Below are positions 47,186-63,396 of a stretch of DNA of 64,000 nt, in pieces. Made by a program: the position numbers and the translations under genes. This DNA is from Streptomyces antibioticus. Its GTDB lineage: Bacteria > Actinomycetota > Actinomycetes > Streptomycetales > Streptomycetaceae. The notes beneath the pieces were generated by a model, which was not told where the DNA came from, did not search any database, and saw only the letters and a program-made list of their open reading frames with translations. Each line of letters begins with the position of its first letter. The first letter of the stretch is position 1. Where the stretch lies: contig NZ_CM007717.1 of assembly GCF_002019855.1 (NCBI RefSeq), positions 1,677,570 through 1,741,569 on the forward strand. The letters are read 5' to 3'.

Positions 47186-47215
47186 GAGGGGGACACCGTT
47201 TCCGGTGTCCCCCTC
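47186..47215 (-). terminator. Hairpin between carB and pyrD
   Basis: GAGGGGGACACCG (47186-47198) pairs perfectly with CGGTGTCCCCCTC (47203-47215) around a 4-base loop, in the 53-bp gap between carB and pyrD. It could attenuate transcription, protect the upstream mRNA or be a partial terminator. It ends 17 bp upstream of the pyrD start. Confidence 0.7.
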
Positions 47216-47221
47216 GGGCTG

Positions 47222-50522
<3,301 letters not shown>

Positions 50523-50530
<8 letters not shown>

Positions 50531-51680
50531 GCTGGCCCTCCATCGGGACTGTGCTCATCAAAGACGTGAAGCGGTCGAACAGGTAGGCGGCGTCGTGCGG
50601 GCCGGCTGCCGCTTCGGGGTGGTACTGGACGGAGAAGCCGGGCTGGTCGAGCAGCCGCAGCCCCTCCACGACGTCGTCGTTGAGGCAGACGTGGGAGACC
50701 TCGGCGCGGCCGAACGGCGTCTCGCTGACCCGGTCGAGCGGCGCGTCCACGGCGAAGCCGTGGTTGTGCGCGGTGACCTCGACCTTGCCGGTCGTCCGGT
50801 CCTGGACCGGCTGGTTGATGCCCCGGTGGCCGTACTTCAGCTTGTAGGTGCCGAAGCCGAGGGCGCGGCCGAGGATCTGGTTGCCGAAGCAGATGCCGAA
50901 CAGCGGGGTCTTCCGCTCCAGGACGGCGGTCATCAGGGCGACCGGTCCGTCGGCGGTGGCGGGGTCGCCGGGGCCGTTGGAGAAGAACACGCCGTCGGGG
51001 TTCACGGCGTAGACGTCGTCGACGGTGGCGGTCGCGGGCAGGACGTGCACCTCGATGCCGCGCTCGGCCATGCGGTGCGGGGTCATGCCCTTGATGCCGA
51101 GGTCGATCGCGGCGACCGTGAAGCGCTTCTCGCCGATCGCGGGGACGACGTACGCCTCCTTGGTGGCGACCTCCTCGTAGAGGCTGGCGCCCTTCATCTG
51201 CGGCTGGGCCAGCACGCGCGCGACGAGGTCGGCCTCGGGGGCGACGGCCTCGCCGGAGAAGATGCCCGCGCGCATCGAGCCGCGCTCGCGGAGGTGGCGG
51301 GTGAGGGCGCGGGTGTCGATGCCGGAGATGCCGACCACGTCCTGCCGCTCCAGCTCGTCGTCCAGCGACCGCTTGGCGCGCCAGTTGGACGGCACACGCG
51401 CGGGGTCGCGCACGACATAGCCGGAGACCCAGATGCGGCCGGACTCGTCGTCCTCGTCGTTCCAGCCGGTGTTGCCGATCTGTGGGGCGGTCGCGACGAC
51501 GATCTGGCGGTCGTACGACGGGTCGGTCAGGGTCTCCTGGTAGCCGGTCATGCCGGTGGAGAACACCGCTTCCCCGAAGGTCTCCCCCACGGCCCCGTAG
51601 GCGCGGCCGCGGAAGATCCGGCCGTCCTCCAGGACGAGTACGGCGGGAACCTTGGTGGCCCCCCTGGTGGAGGTGGTCAT
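50523..51680 (-). CDS. carA: Carbamoyl-phosphate synthase, small subunit (glutaminase)
   Basis: Supplies ammonia from glutamine to CarB. The 385-residue protein has the N-terminal CPSase domain ([20 protein letters not shown]) and the class-I amidotransferase domain with nucleophile Cys in [15 protein letters not shown] and the His/Glu pair in [17 protein letters not shown] at 51678-51680 overlaps the stop of the upstream membrane-protein gene by 4 bp. Confidence 0.97.
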
Positions 51681-52249
51681 CGTGCGCCTTCCGTCGTTTC
51701 CGTCTTTTCGATCATGGAGTTGATGGCGGTGACCCACTCGGTGTGCTCCGCCGCGCGGTCGGAGCGGAAGCCCGAGTCGAGCAGCCGGTCGCCGTGCGCC
51801 CAGGTCACCACCAGCAGGCCGCCCTCGGTGAGGACCTTGCCCGCGATGCCCTTGCCCAGCAGGGCCTCGCGCAGCGCGGCGGCGGGGATGAAGAAGTCGG
51901 TCGCGCCGGGGCGTACGACGTCCAGGCCCGCGTCGGTGAGCGTCAGCTCGACGCGGCTGCGGGTGCCCAGGCCGTGCGCCACGATGCGGTCGAGCCACTG
52001 TCCCGCCGTGGTGGAGCCGTGGTAGCGGCCGCTCATCGTCAGTTTCGCCGCACCGGGCTCGGACGGCGCGGTGGGCAGCTCGGGCAGGTCGCCCTGGAGG
52101 GTGCCGCGCCACTTCCAGCCCTCGCGCATCAGCCAGTAGACGAGCGCGATGAACAGCAGCAGACCGACGACCCAGCCGGCGCGTGCCGCCCAGTCGGTCA
52201 CTTCGGCCGACTTCCGGTCGGCCGCGAGCAGGAGTGCAGCAGATGTCAC
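51677..52249 (-). CDS. Membrane-anchored protein of unknown function in the pyr operon
   Basis: A 190-residue protein with one transmembrane helix (about 25-42, [20 protein letters not shown]) and a C-terminal soluble part that could be PH-like. Segments such as [24 protein letters not shown] and [22 protein letters not shown] show alternating beta strands. It overlaps pyrC and carA by 4 bp on each side, so it is translated as part of the operon. I recall it as conserved between pyrC and carA in Streptomyces. Its role is unknown. GTG start at 52247-52249. Confidence 0.85.
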   Translation of the reverse strand: MTSAALLLAADRKSAEVTDWAARAGWVVGLLLFIALVYWLMREGWKWRGTLQGDLPELPTAPSEPGAAKLTMSGRYHGSTTAGQWLDRIVAHGLGTRSRVELTLTDAGLDVVRPGATDFFIPAAALREALLGKGIAGKVLTEGGLLVVTWAHGDRLLDSGFRSDRAAEHTEWVTAINSMIEKTETTEGAR

Positions 52250-53532
52250 GTGAGCTTCCCGTCGACTAGCGTGGCCTTGCCCCGGAGCCAGGTGTGCGTC
52301 ACACGGCCCGGCAGCTCACGCCCCTCGTACGGGGTGTTCCGGCTGCGCGAGGCGAAGCCCGCGGGGTCAACGGATCCACGGTATGCCGTGTCCACGAGCG
52401 TGAGGTTGGCGGGCTCACCTGCCGAGACGGGGCGTCCGTGGCCGCTCGCCCGGCCGATCCGCGCGGGCGCGAAGGACATCCGGTCGGCGACCTCGGCCCA
52501 GGTCAGCAGGCCCGTGTCCACCATGGTGTCCTGGACCACCGACAGCGCGGTCTCCAGGCCGACCATGCCCATGGCGGCCGCGGCCCACTCGCAGTCCTTG
52601 TCCTCGTGCGGGTGGGGGGCGTGGTCGGTGGCGACGATGTCGATGGTGCCGTCGGCGAGCGCCTCGCGCAGGGCGAGCACGTCCCGCTCGGTGCGCAGCG
52701 GCGGGTTGACCTTGTAGACCGGGTTGTAGGTGCGCACCAGCTCGTCGGTGAGGAGGAGGTGGTGCGGGGTGACCTCGGCGGTGACGTCGATGCCGCGGGA
52801 CTTGGCCCAGCGGACGATCTCGACCGAGCCGGCGGTGGAGAGGTGGCAGATGTGGACGCGGGAGCCGACGTGCTCGGCGAGCAGGACGTCCCGGGCGATG
52901 ATCGACTCCTCGGCCACCGCGGGCCAGCCCCCGAGGCCCAGTTCGGCGGAGACGACGCCCTCGTTCATCTGGGCGCCCTCGGTCAGCCGGGGCTCCTGGG
53001 CGTGCTGGGCGACGACCCCGCCGAACGCCTTCACGTACTCCAGGGCGCGCCGCATGATCACGGCGTCGTCGACGCACTTGCCGTCGTCGGAGAAGACGGT
53101 GACGCCGGCGGCCGATTCGTGCATGGCGCCCAGTTCGGCGAGCTTGCGGCCCTCCAGGCCGACGGTGACGGCGCCGATCGGCTGTACGTCGCAGTAGCCG
53201 TGCTCACGGCCCAGGCGCCAGACCTGCTCGACCACGCCGGCGGTGTCGGCGACGGGGAAGGTGTTGGCCATGGCGAAGACGGCCGTGTAGCCGCCGGAGG
53301 CGGCCGCGCGGGTGCCGGTGAGGACGGTCTCGGAGTCCTCTCGGCCGGGCTCGCGCAGATGCGTGTGCAGGTCGACCAGACCGGGCAGCAACACCCGGCC
53401 CGCCGCCTCGACGACCTCGGCGTCCTCGGCGTCCAGGTCCTGGCCCACCGCGGCGACGGTCTCGCCGTCGATCAGGACGTCCTGCGGTTCGCCGCCGAGC
53501 ACCTTCGCACCGCGGATCAGGATCTTGCTCAT
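52246..53532 (-). CDS. pyrC: Dihydroorotase (class I)
   Basis: Cyclises carbamoyl-aspartate to dihydroorotate. The 428-residue amidohydrolase has [19 protein letters not shown] with the metal-binding Hx[35 protein letters not shown] and [19 protein letters not shown] chose the ATG at 53530-53532 ([11 protein letters not shown]), 11 bp after GAGGAGA, over the GTG three codons upstream which lies too close to it. It starts 5 bp after the pyrB stop. Confidence 0.96.
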   Translation of the reverse strand: MSKILIRGAKVLGGEPQDVLIDGETVAAVGQDLDAEDAEVVEAAGRVLLPGLVDLHTHLREPGREDSETVLTGTRAAASGGYTAVFAMANTFPVADTAGVVEQVWRLGREHGYCDVQPIGAVTVGLEGRKLAELGAMHESAAGVTVFSDDGKCVDDAVIMRRALEYVKAFGGVVAQHAQEPRLTEGAQMNEGVVSAELGLGGWPAVAEESIIARDVLLAEHVGSRVHICHLSTAGSVEIVRWAKSRGIDVTAEVTPHHLLLTDELVRTYNPVYKVNPPLRTERDVLALREALADGTIDIVATDHAPHPHEDKDCEWAAAAMGMVGLETALSVVQDTMVDTGLLTWAEVADRMSFAPARIGRASGHGRPVSAGEPANLTLVDTAYRGSVDPAGFASRSRNTPYEGRELPGRVTHTWLRGKATLVDGKLT

Positions 53533-53537
53533 CGTTG

Positions 53538-54518
53538 TCACTTCTCCTCGGTGGTGCGGGCGTGGCTGACGGCGGGTTCGTTGCCGCCGAGCAGCAGATA
53601 GAGCACGGCCATCCGGATGGACACGCCGTTGGCGACCTGCTCGACGACGGTGCAGCGGTCGGAGTCGGCGACCTCGGCGGTGATCTCCATGCCCCGCACC
53701 ATCGGGCCGGGGTGCATCACGATGGCGTGCTCGGGCATCCGCGCCATCCGCTCGCCGTCGAGGCCGTAGCGCCGGGAGTACTCGCGCTCGGTGGGGAAGA
53801 ACGCGGCGTTCATCCGCTCGCGCTGGACGCGCAGCATCATCACGGCGTCGGACTTCGGCAGGGTGGAGTCGAGGTCGTAGGAGACCTCGCAGGGCCAGGT
53901 CTCGACGCCGACCGGCACCAGGGTGGGCGGGGCGACCAGGGTGACCTCGGCGCCGAGGGTGTGCAGCAGGTCGACGTTGGAGCGGGCGACCCGGCTGTGC
54001 AGGACGTCCCCGACGAGGGTGACGCGCTTGCCGGCGAGGTCCTGGCCGATCCCGGCGTCCCGGCCGATCAGCCGGCGGCGCATGGTGAAGGCGTCCAGGA
54101 GGGCCTGGGTGGGGTGCTGGTGGGTGCCGTCACCGGCGTTGATGACGGCCGCGTCGATCCACCCGGAGGTGGCGAGGCGGTAGGGGGCCCCGGAGGCGCC
54201 GTGCCGGATGACGACGGCGTCGACGCCCATGGCCTCCAGCGTCTGCGCGGTGTCCTTCAGGGACTCGCCCTTGGAGACGCTGGACCCCTTGGCGGTGAAG
54301 TTGATGACGTCCGCGGAGAGGCGCTTCTCGGCGGCCTCGAAGGAGATGCGCGTACGCGTGGAGTCCTCGAAGAACAGGTTGACGACCGTGCGGCCGCGCA
54401 GGGTCGGCAGCTTCTTGATGGGCCGGTCGGCGACCCGGGCCATCTCCTCGGCGGTGTCGAGGATCAGGACGGCGTCGTCGCGGGTGAGATCGGCGGCCGA
54501 GATGAGATGACGCTGCAT
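53538..54518 (-). CDS. pyrB: Aspartate carbamoyltransferase catalytic subunit
   Basis: Joins carbamoyl phosphate and aspartate, the committed pyrimidine step. The 326-residue protein has the carbamoyl-phosphate loop [36 protein letters not shown] and [15 protein letters not shown]. It lacks a pyrI regulatory subunit nearby, as usual in actinobacteria. It lies 101 bp after pyrR. Confidence 0.97.
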   Translation of the reverse strand: MQRHLISAADLTRDDAVLILDTAEEMARVADRPIKKLPTLRGRTVVNLFFEDSTRTRISFEAAEKRLSADVINFTAKGSSVSKGESLKDTAQTLEAMGVDAVVIRHGASGAPYRLATSGWIDAAVINAGDGTHQHPTQALLDAFTMRRRLIGRDAGIGQDLAGKRVTLVGDVLHSRVARSNVDLLHTLGAEVTLVAPPTLVPVGVETWPCEVSYDLDSTLPKSDAVMMLRVQRERMNAAFFPTEREYSRRYGLDGERMARMPEHAIVMHPGPMVRGMEITAEVADSDRCTVVEQVANGVSIRMAVLYLLLGGNEPAVSHARTTEEK

Positions 54519-54619
54519 CTGTCAGGCTCCGTAAGGCAGATCGAGAGATTCAGGAGATTCCGGGCAGGCAGGGGCACGGCGAGGGGACGTACGGCCCGAG
54601 GGGGCCGCACGCGCGCGTG

Positions 54620-55224
<605 letters not shown>

Positions 55225-55337
55225 AAGGACGTCGGGTTTGCGCCATCCACGGTAGCAGGCCGGGACGACACCCCTGATCACCCCCTTGGCGTAATCAGCC
55301 ATCGCGGGCACGGAAGAGTCGGTGTGGACCATTCGGC

Positions 55338-55376
55338 TTGACGCAGCAGAATCACGCTGCGTAACCTCACAGTGAG
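55338..55376 (+). promoter_or_regulatory. bldD: bldD promoter with overlapping BldD operator
   Basis: -35 TTGACG (55338-55343), 18-bp spacer, -10 TAACCT (55362-55367). The palindrome CTCACAGTGAG (55366-55376) overlaps the -10 and start site and matches the BldD box (CTCAC/GTGAG type), as expected for known bldD autorepression. Confidence 0.8.
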
Positions 55377-55436
55377 TTACCAGCCGCGCGGCACGGAACC
55401 AAAGCCAGTAGCGTCGACCCAATGCCGGGGAGCTAT

Positions 55437-55937
55437 ATGTCCAGCGAATACGCCAAACAGCTCGGGGCCAAGCTCCGGGCGATCCGCACCCAGCAGGGCC
55501 TTTCCCTCCACGGTGTCGAGGAGAAGTCCCAGGGACGCTGGAAGGCGGTCGTGGTCGGTTCGTACGAGCGCGGCGACCGTGCCGTGACCGTGCAGCGTCT
55601 TGCCGAACTGGCTGATTTCTACGGCGTACCCGTGCAGGAACTGCTGCCGGGCACCACCCCGGGCGGCGCCGCCGAGCCCCCGCCGAAGCTGGTCCTGGAC
55701 CTGGAGCGGCTGGCCCATGTGCCGGTCGAGAAGGCGGGCCCCCTCCAGCGCTACGCGGCGACGATCCAGTCCCAGCGCGGCGACTACAACGGCAAGGTGC
55801 TCTCGATCCGCCAGGACGACCTGCGCACCCTCGCCGTCATCTACGACCAGTCGCCCTCGGTCCTCACCGAGCAGCTCATCAGCTGGGGCGTGCTGGACGC
55901 GGACGCGCGTCGCGCGGTGTCCCACGAGGAGAACTGA
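55437..55937 (+). CDS. bldD: BldD, c-di-GMP-responsive developmental repressor
   Basis: Master repressor that holds off sporulation genes while c-di-GMP is high. The 166-residue protein has an N-terminal Xre-type helix-turn-helix (about 1-72, LGAKLRAIRTQQGLSLHGVE) and a C-terminal domain with the c-di-GMP signature RGD (114-116) and RQDD (125-128) in the exact known positions. ATG at 55437 with GGGGAG 5 bp upstream, beyond an in-frame ATG at 55422. It is divergent from the pyr operon. The promoter carries its own operator. Confidence 0.97.
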   Translation: MSSEYAKQLGAKLRAIRTQQGLSLHGVEEKSQGRWKAVVVGSYERGDRAVTVQRLAELADFYGVPVQELLPGTTPGGAAEPPPKLVLDLERLAHVPVEKAGPLQRYAATIQSQRGDYNGKVLSIRQDDLRTLAVIYDQSPSVLTEQLISWGVLDADARRAVSHEEN

Positions 55938-55976
55938 GCGGGAACCGAGCGCCGTGGCGACTCAGCAGAAACGTGC

Positions 55977-56020
55977 CGCCGGGGTGGCCGGAACCTGATG
56001 GTTCCGGCCACCCCGGCGGT
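55977..56020. terminator. bldD/nusB-side terminator hairpin 1
   Basis: CCGCCGGGGTGGCCGGAACC (55977-55996) pairs with GGTTCCGGCCACCCCGGCGG (56001-56020): 20 perfect pairs around TGAT, continued outward by AAAC/GTTT. It ends bldD transcription and can act on either strand. Confidence 0.9.
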
Positions 56021-56079
56021 GTTTCAGGGGCCCGTGGGGCTCCTGGGAGCAGGCGCGGGCACCGCGGGAGCCCCGGACA

Positions 56080-56120
56080 CGCCGGAGGGCCCACAGCGTG
56101 CTGCTGCGGGCCCTCCGGCG
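56080..56120. terminator. nusB terminator hairpin 2
   Basis: CGCCGGAGGGCCCACAGC (56080-56097) and GCTGCGGGCCCTCCGGCG (56103-56120) pair except for one A-C mismatch. It lies 16 bp beyond the nusB stop on the minus strand. Confidence 0.85.
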
Positions 56121-56135
56121 TTGTCGTACCGGCGC

Positions 56136-56570
56136 TTACGCCTCGTCGCGGCGCAGCGACGGCTTGAGTTCCTTCAGCCGGCCGAGCAGGCCGTTGACGA
56201 ACGAGGGCGACTCGTCCGTGGAGAACTCCTTCGCGAGCTGCACCATCTCGTCGAGGACGACGGCGTCCGGGGTCTCGTCGACCCAGATCAGCTCGTAGGC
56301 GCCCAGCCGCAGGAGGTTGCGGTCGACGACCGGCATCCGGTCGAGCGTCCAGCCGACGGCGTACTGGGAGATCAGGTCGTCGATCCGCCGCGCGTGCCCG
56401 GCGTAGCCCTCGACGAGCTGCATCGTGTACTCGCTGACCGGCGGCTGCCGGGTGTCGGCCCGGGAGAGCCGCACCCAGTCCGCGAGGACCGTCAGGACAT
56501 CGGCTTCGCGCTGGTCGCCCTCGAAGAGGATCTGGAAGGCACGCTTGCGGGCCGTGTTGCGGGCAGCCAC
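56136..56570 (-). CDS. nusB: Transcription antitermination factor NusB
   Basis: The 144-residue all-helical RNA-binding protein that with NusE coats rRNA operon transcripts. Motifs: ARKRAFQILFEGD, VDRNLLRLGAYELIW and VVLDEMVQLAKEFSTDESPSF. GTG start at 56568-56570. It follows efp by 2 bp and ends the aro-P-loop-pepQ-efp-nusB run. Confidence 0.96.
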   Translation of the reverse strand: MAARNTARKRAFQILFEGDQREADVLTVLADWVRLSRADTRQPPVSEYTMQLVEGYAGHARRIDDLISQYAVGWTLDRMPVVDRNLLRLGAYELIWVDETPDAVVLDEMVQLAKEFSTDESPSFVNGLLGRLKELKPSLRRDEA

Positions 56571-56572
56571 GG

Positions 56573-57139
56573 TTAGCTGTTCACCCGGCCGAGGTAGTCG
56601 CTGGTGCGGGTGTCGACCTTGATCTTCTCACCGGTGGTGATGAAGAGCGGGACCTGGATCTGGTGACCGGTCTCCAGGGTGGCGGGCTTGGTGCCACCGG
56701 TGGAGCGGTCGCCCTGGAGGCCCGGCTCGGTCTCCTGGATGACCAGCTCGACGGCGGCCGGCAGCTCGACGAAGAGCACCTCGCCCTCGTGCTGGGCGAC
56801 GGTGGCGGTGAAGCCCTCGACCAGGAAGTTCGCGGCGTCGCCGACCGTCTTGCGGTCGATCATGAGCTGGTCGTACGTGTCCATGTCCATGAAGACGAAG
56901 TACTCGCCGTCCATGTACGAGAACTGCATGTCGCGCTTGTCGACAGTGGCCGTCTCGACCTTGACGCCGGCGTTGAAGGTCTTGTCGACCACCTTGCCGG
57001 ACAGCACGTTCTTGAGCTTGGTGCGCACGAAGGCCGGGCCCTTGCCGGGCTTGACGTGCTGGAACTCGACGACGGACCAGAGCTGGCCGCCTTCGAGCTT
57101 GAGCACCAGGCCGTTCTTGAGGTCGTTCGTGGAAGCCAC
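56573..57139 (-). CDS. efp: Elongation factor P
   Basis: Relieves ribosome stalling at proline runs, which are common in this GC-rich genome (see the proline-rich P-loop protein nearby). The 188-residue protein has the three beta-domains with [19 protein letters not shown], the loop [17 protein letters not shown], whose conserved Lys is modified in some bacteria, and [23 protein letters not shown] start at 57137-57139. Confidence 0.96.
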   Translation of the reverse strand: MASTNDLKNGLVLKLEGGQLWSVVEFQHVKPGKGPAFVRTKLKNVLSGKVVDKTFNAGVKVETATVDKRDMQFSYMDGEYFVFMDMDTYDQLMIDRKTVGDAANFLVEGFTATVAQHEGEVLFVELPAAVELVIQETEPGLQGDRSTGGTKPATLETGHQIQVPLFITTGEKIKVDTRTSDYLGRVNS

Positions 57140-57191
57140 GGTTGCGGAATCTCCTGGACTGACGTGGACGACCCCGGGGGCACGCACCTGC

Positions 57192-58301
57192 CTAGAGGGC
57201 GAGCAGCTCCTTGGTCGTGATGGTGAGTAGCTCGGGTCCGCCGTCCGCCTCGGGGCGTACGACGAGCGTGTCATCGATCCGGACGCCGCCCCGGCCCGGG
57301 AGGTGGACCCCCGGTTCGACGGTGACCGGCACGCAAGCGTCCAGTTTACCCATGGCCGCGGGGGCCAACTGCGGGTCCTCGTCGATTTCGAGTCCGACGC
57401 CGTGCCCGGTGAGCGCCGGAAGGCCCTCGTGGTGCCCGGCGGAGCCCAGTACCTGGCGGGCCGCGCGGTCCACGTCACGGTAGGCGGCGCCCGGTACCAG
57501 GCTCTCCCGTCCGGCGCGCTGGGCGGCGAAGACCAGGTCGTACAGCTCGATCTGCCAGTCGGCGGGAGAGGTCCCGATGACGAACGTTCGGCCGATCTCG
57601 CAGCGGTAGCCGCGGTAGGCCGCGCCCAGGCAGACGGAGAGGAAGTCGCCCTCCTCCACCCGGCGGTCCGTGGGCCGGTGGCCGCGGCGGCCGGAGTTCG
57701 GGCCGGTGGCGACGGAGGTGGGGAAGGCGGGCCCGTCGGCGCCGTGGTCGACCAGCCGCCGTTCCAGCTCCAGGGCGAGATGGCGTTCGGTGCGGCCCAC
57801 CAGGATGGATTCCAGCAGCTCGCCGAGGGCCTGGTCGGCGATCTCGGCGCCGATCCGCAGACAGGAGATCTCCTCCTCGTCCTTGACGACCCTGAGCTGT
57901 TCGACGGCGGTGCCCAGGTCGGCGACGCGCAGCCGGGGGACGACCGAGCGCAGTTCGCGGTGGCGGGCGACGGTGAGGTGGTGTTCCTCGATGGCGAGGG
58001 AGTCCCCGCCGGGCCGGGCCGTCAGGAGGTCGGCCGCCGCGACGGCCGGGTCGCCGCCGGGTCGGGACAGGAGGTGGACGCGCAGACTGTCGTCCGGCCG
58101 CTCCTCGCCGGGGCGGTCGTCGGACGGTCCCGGGCAGACGAGGACGTCCTCCCCCTTGCCCAGGAGCAGCACGGCGCCGCGCGGGGCGGCTCCGGCGAGG
58201 TACCTCACATTGGCCGGACTGGAGACGAGCGCTGCCGCGTTGCCGGCCGCGGTGCAGCGTTCCCTCAGGCGGGTTCGGCGAGACGCGTACAGGTCTGACA
58301 T
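57192..58301 (-). CDS. M24-family Xaa-Pro aminopeptidase-like protein with altered metal ligands
   Basis: A 369-residue creatinase/aminopeptidase-fold protein, usually annotated PepQ, next to efp as in many actinobacteria. The conserved His300 ([12 protein letters not shown]) and Glu329 ([10 protein letters not shown]) are present. The canonical first Asp (IDFGA) reads VCLGA with Cys224, the second Asp (SDxTRT) is Glu235 (YRCEIGRTF) and the last Glu (RIEDT) is Asp343 (RIDDT). The metal site is therefore non-standard; it may be a conserved variant or weakly active. ATG at 58299-58301. A proline peptidase is a plausible neighbour for efp. Confidence 0.88.
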   Translation of the reverse strand: MSDLYASRRTRLRERCTAAGNAAALVSSPANVRYLAGAAPRGAVLLLGKGEDVLVCPGPSDDRPGEERPDDSLRVHLLSRPGGDPAVAAADLLTARPGGDSLAIEEHHLTVARHRELRSVVPRLRVADLGTAVEQLRVVKDEEEISCLRIGAEIADQALGELLESILVGRTERHLALELERRLVDHGADGPAFPTSVATGPNSGRRGHRPTDRRVEEGDFLSVCLGAAYRGYRCEIGRTFVIGTSPADWQIELYDLVFAAQRAGRESLVPGAAYRDVDRAARQVLGSAGHHEGLPALTGHGVGLEIDEDPQLAPAAMGKLDACVPVTVEPGVHLPGRGGVRIDDTLVVRPEADGGPELLTITTKELLAL

Positions 58302-58385
58302 GAGTCGAGCGTAGGAGCCATGCCCGGATTGTGCCGGTTGGGAGGGGCCGAGTGGGGTGCCCTCCCCGGCCCCCGGGTGGCCGGA

Positions 58386-58453
58386 CTCACCACTTGGGCT
58401 GGCTCACCACTTGAGCGGACTCACCGCTTGGGCGGGCTCACCACTTGGGCGGG
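58386..58453. repeat. 17-bp tandem repeat across the stop of the P-loop gene
   Basis: Four units of 17 bp: CTCACCACTTGGGCTGG, CTCACCACTTGAGCGGA, CTCACCGCTTGGGCGGG and CTCACCACTTGGGCGGG, back to back. The gene's last codons and stop (TCA at 58438-58440, read as TGA) are in the last unit, and the other three are copies trailing past the gene on the minus strand. Confidence 0.85.
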
Positions 58454-59367
58454 CTCGCGATCGCGCGGGCCAGCACCTCGTCCAGGACCCGTGCCGTCGA
58501 CGGGACGTCCAGCGCGGTGTTGTCGATGATCGGCAGGCCCGAGCCGTACCACCCGGCCATCCGGCCGTGGATGCGGGCGACCTCCTCGTCGGTGAGGCGG
58601 CGGTTGCCCGAGCGTTTCGCGTTGCGCTCCAGGACGACTTCCAGGCCGGGCAGCAGGACGACCGGCAGGAGCCCCGGGCCGACGTGGCGCTTCCAGCCGC
58701 CGAGGCCGACGGCCGGGCGGTCCGGGAAGATCGCGTCGTCGAGGATGCACGAGATGCCGTTGGCCAGGAAGTTGCGGGCGGCGAAGCCGCAGGTGCGGCG
58801 GGCCAGGCGGTACTGGGCCTCCGAGTGGTCGTTCCACCCGCTCTGCGGGTCGGCGAAGCCGGAGCGGACCCATTCGCGGACGTCGTCCAGGCTGATGTGG
58901 GCGGTGGGCACCCGGCGGTGGTCGGCCCAGAACTTGGCGACGCTGGTCTTCCCGGCGCCCGCGGGCCCGATGAGCAGCACCGCGAGGGTGGTGGCGCCCG
59001 GGTCGGGGGCGGTCGCGGCGGGCGGCACGCTGGGCATGGGGACCGGACCGCCCGGGGGCAGCGGAAGATGCCCGGTGACCTCGGTGCCGGAGGAGCCGGG
59101 CGGGTGGGACGCGTGCGACGGTCCGGGCGGGGCCGGCGGAACGGGCGCGTGCTGCGGAGCCGGGGGTGGCGGGACCGGGGGGACCGGTGGCTGCGGAGCG
59201 GGCGGCACCGGGCCCGAGGGTGCGCCGACGAAGCCCGGCGGGGGCGGCGGCGGGGCGCCGCCCGGCTGGTGCGGCCCCGGCAGATGTGCGGCCGACGACC
59301 AGCCGGCGGCCGGACCGTGCCCCGGCTGGTGGGGCGGCGGCAGCGGAGAACCCACTGCGTGCTGCAT
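58438..59367 (-). CDS. P-loop ATPase/kinase-like protein with proline-rich N-terminus
   Basis: A 309-residue protein. Residues 1-125 are low complexity (Pro, Gly, Ala, His), with runs of proline. Residues about 128-309 form a P-loop kinase-like domain: LIGPAGAGKTSVAKFWA with Walker A 134-141, DDVREWVRSGF and ILDDAIFPDRPA. The end ASPPKW is where the 17-bp tandem repeat begins. It may phosphorylate a small molecule or RNA; no substrate is evident. It sits between aroB and the pepQ-like gene and is likely translated with EF-P help because of the proline runs. ATG at 59365-59367 with GGAG upstream. Confidence 0.8.
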   Translation of the reverse strand: MQHAVGSPLPPPHQPGHGPAAGWSSAAHLPGPHQPGGAPPPPPPGFVGAPSGPVPPAPQPPVPPVPPPPAPQHAPVPPAPPGPSHASHPPGSSGTEVTGHLPLPPGGPVPMPSVPPAATAPDPGATTLAVLLIGPAGAGKTSVAKFWADHRRVPTAHISLDDVREWVRSGFADPQSGWNDHSEAQYRLARRTCGFAARNFLANGISCILDDAIFPDRPAVGLGGWKRHVGPGLLPVVLLPGLEVVLERNAKRSGNRRLTDEEVARIHGRMAGWYGSGLPIIDNTALDVPSTARVLDEVLARAIASPPKW

Positions 59368-59445
59368 CCGGTGCCACTCCGTCTCGTACAGGCGATGGGC
59401 GCTGACGACGGGAACGTATGCCCCCGTTTTCGATTCTGAACGGTA

Positions 59446-59483
59446 CCGCCCCCGACCGTCGTTTGGTGAACGGCCGGGGGCGG
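59446..59483 (-). terminator. aroB terminator hairpin
   Basis: CCGCCCCCGACCGT (59446-59459) pairs with ACGGCCGGGGGCGG (59470-59483), with one A-C mismatch and a 10-base loop, 74 bp past the aroB stop on the minus strand. The rest of the 188-bp gap holds nothing else obvious. Confidence 0.75.
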
Positions 59484-59556
59484 CCCGAAGTGCCCGGTGT
59501 GCCCGGCGAATCGGGCGGAAGGGAACGTGGGGGACGTAGTGTCCTCCTGCTCGGAC

Positions 59557-62344
<2,788 letters not shown>

Positions 62345-62466
62345 CGATGCTCCTCAGTCTCGCGCCCTGGTACTGCCCTGCGCACGCGTGTCCTCGCGTA
62401 CGACGTCGACGCCGACCGGGTGCGCGGCCCCGGCCCGCCACCTCCGATCCTCCCACGTCCCGGCCC

Positions 62467-62486
62467 GTGGACCGGCCCCGGTCCAC
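62467..62486. terminator. Short palindrome between aroE and aroC
   Basis: GTGGACCGG and CCGGTCCAC (62467-62486) are perfect 9-bp arms around CC, about 56 bp past the aroE stop. It could be a weak terminator. The remaining 197-bp gap shows no gene. Confidence 0.4.
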
Positions 62487-62541
62487 GAAGCGGACGCGAG
62501 GATGTCAGCTACGGTGCCGCCGGGCGGGAGGCGGGCAGCGG

Positions 62542-63396
62542 TCAGACCTCGGGGTCCTGCCGCGCGGCCAGGGCCTGTTCGCCCGCCTTGCGCATGACCT
62601 CGACCGGGACGGGGGTCCGGCCGGTCATCTGCTCCACCTGGAGTACCGCCTGGTGGACGAGCAGGTCGAGGCCGCTGACGACCGCGCCGCCGAACATCGA
62701 CCAGCGGGCGGCCAGTTCGGTGGGCCAGGGGTCGTAGAGCACGTCGAAGAGGGTGGTGGGCCGCTCCGGTACGGCGACGGCGAGGGCGTCGGTGGTCCCG
62801 GCCGGGGTGGTCGCGACGACCAGCGGGAAGCGCAGGGCCTGCGCCGCGTCCGCCCAGTCGGCGATCCGCACCTCGACGTCGAGCCGCTCGCCCCACTCCC
62901 GCATCTCGACGGCCCGCGCCGCGCTGCGCACGTACGCGACGATCTCGCCGGTGCAGATCCGGGACAGCGCGGCCAGGGCCGAGGAGGCGGTGGCGCCGGC
63001 GCCCAGGATCGCGGCGGAGTCGACCTGCTCGACGCCGTGCTCGCGCAGCGCGGCGACCATCCCGGGGATGTCGGTGTTGTCGCCGGTCCGGCGGCCGTCC
63101 TCGCCGAAGACGAGGGTGTTGACCGCGCCCACGGAGGCCGCCGTCTCGCTGATCTCGTCGAGCAGGGGGATGACCGCGCGCTTGAGCGGCATGGTCAGCG
63201 AGAGACCGGCCCATTCGGGGCCGAGCCCGTCGACGAAGCCGGGCAGGGCCGCCTCGTCGATCTCGAAGCGGTCGTACGTCCAGCCGGTCAGCTCCAGCGC
63301 CTCGTACGCGGCGCGGTGCAGCGCCGGGGAGAGCGAGTGGGCGATGGGACTGCCGAGAACTGCGGCCCGGCGGGCGTCAGTTGCCCCTGCTTGCAT
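62542..63396 (-). CDS. aroE: Shikimate dehydrogenase
   Basis: Reduces 3-dehydroshikimate to shikimate. The 284-residue protein has AVLGSPIAHSLSPALHRAAY, LSLTMPLKRAVIPLLDE (catalytic Lys), VGAVNTLVF, DNTDIPGMVAALR and the NADP-binding AAILGAGATASSALAAL. Its ATG (63394-63396) overlaps the mltG stop by 20 bp. Confidence 0.96.
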   Translation of the reverse strand: MQAGATDARRAAVLGSPIAHSLSPALHRAAYEALELTGWTYDRFEIDEAALPGFVDGLGPEWAGLSLTMPLKRAVIPLLDEISETAASVGAVNTLVFGEDGRRTGDNTDIPGMVAALREHGVEQVDSAAILGAGATASSALAALSRICTGEIVAYVRSAARAVEMREWGERLDVEVRIADWADAAQALRFPLVVATTPAGTTDALAVAVPERPTTLFDVLYDPWPTELAARWSMFGGAVVSGLDLLVHQAVLQVEQMTGRTPVPVEVMRKAGEQALAARQDPEV

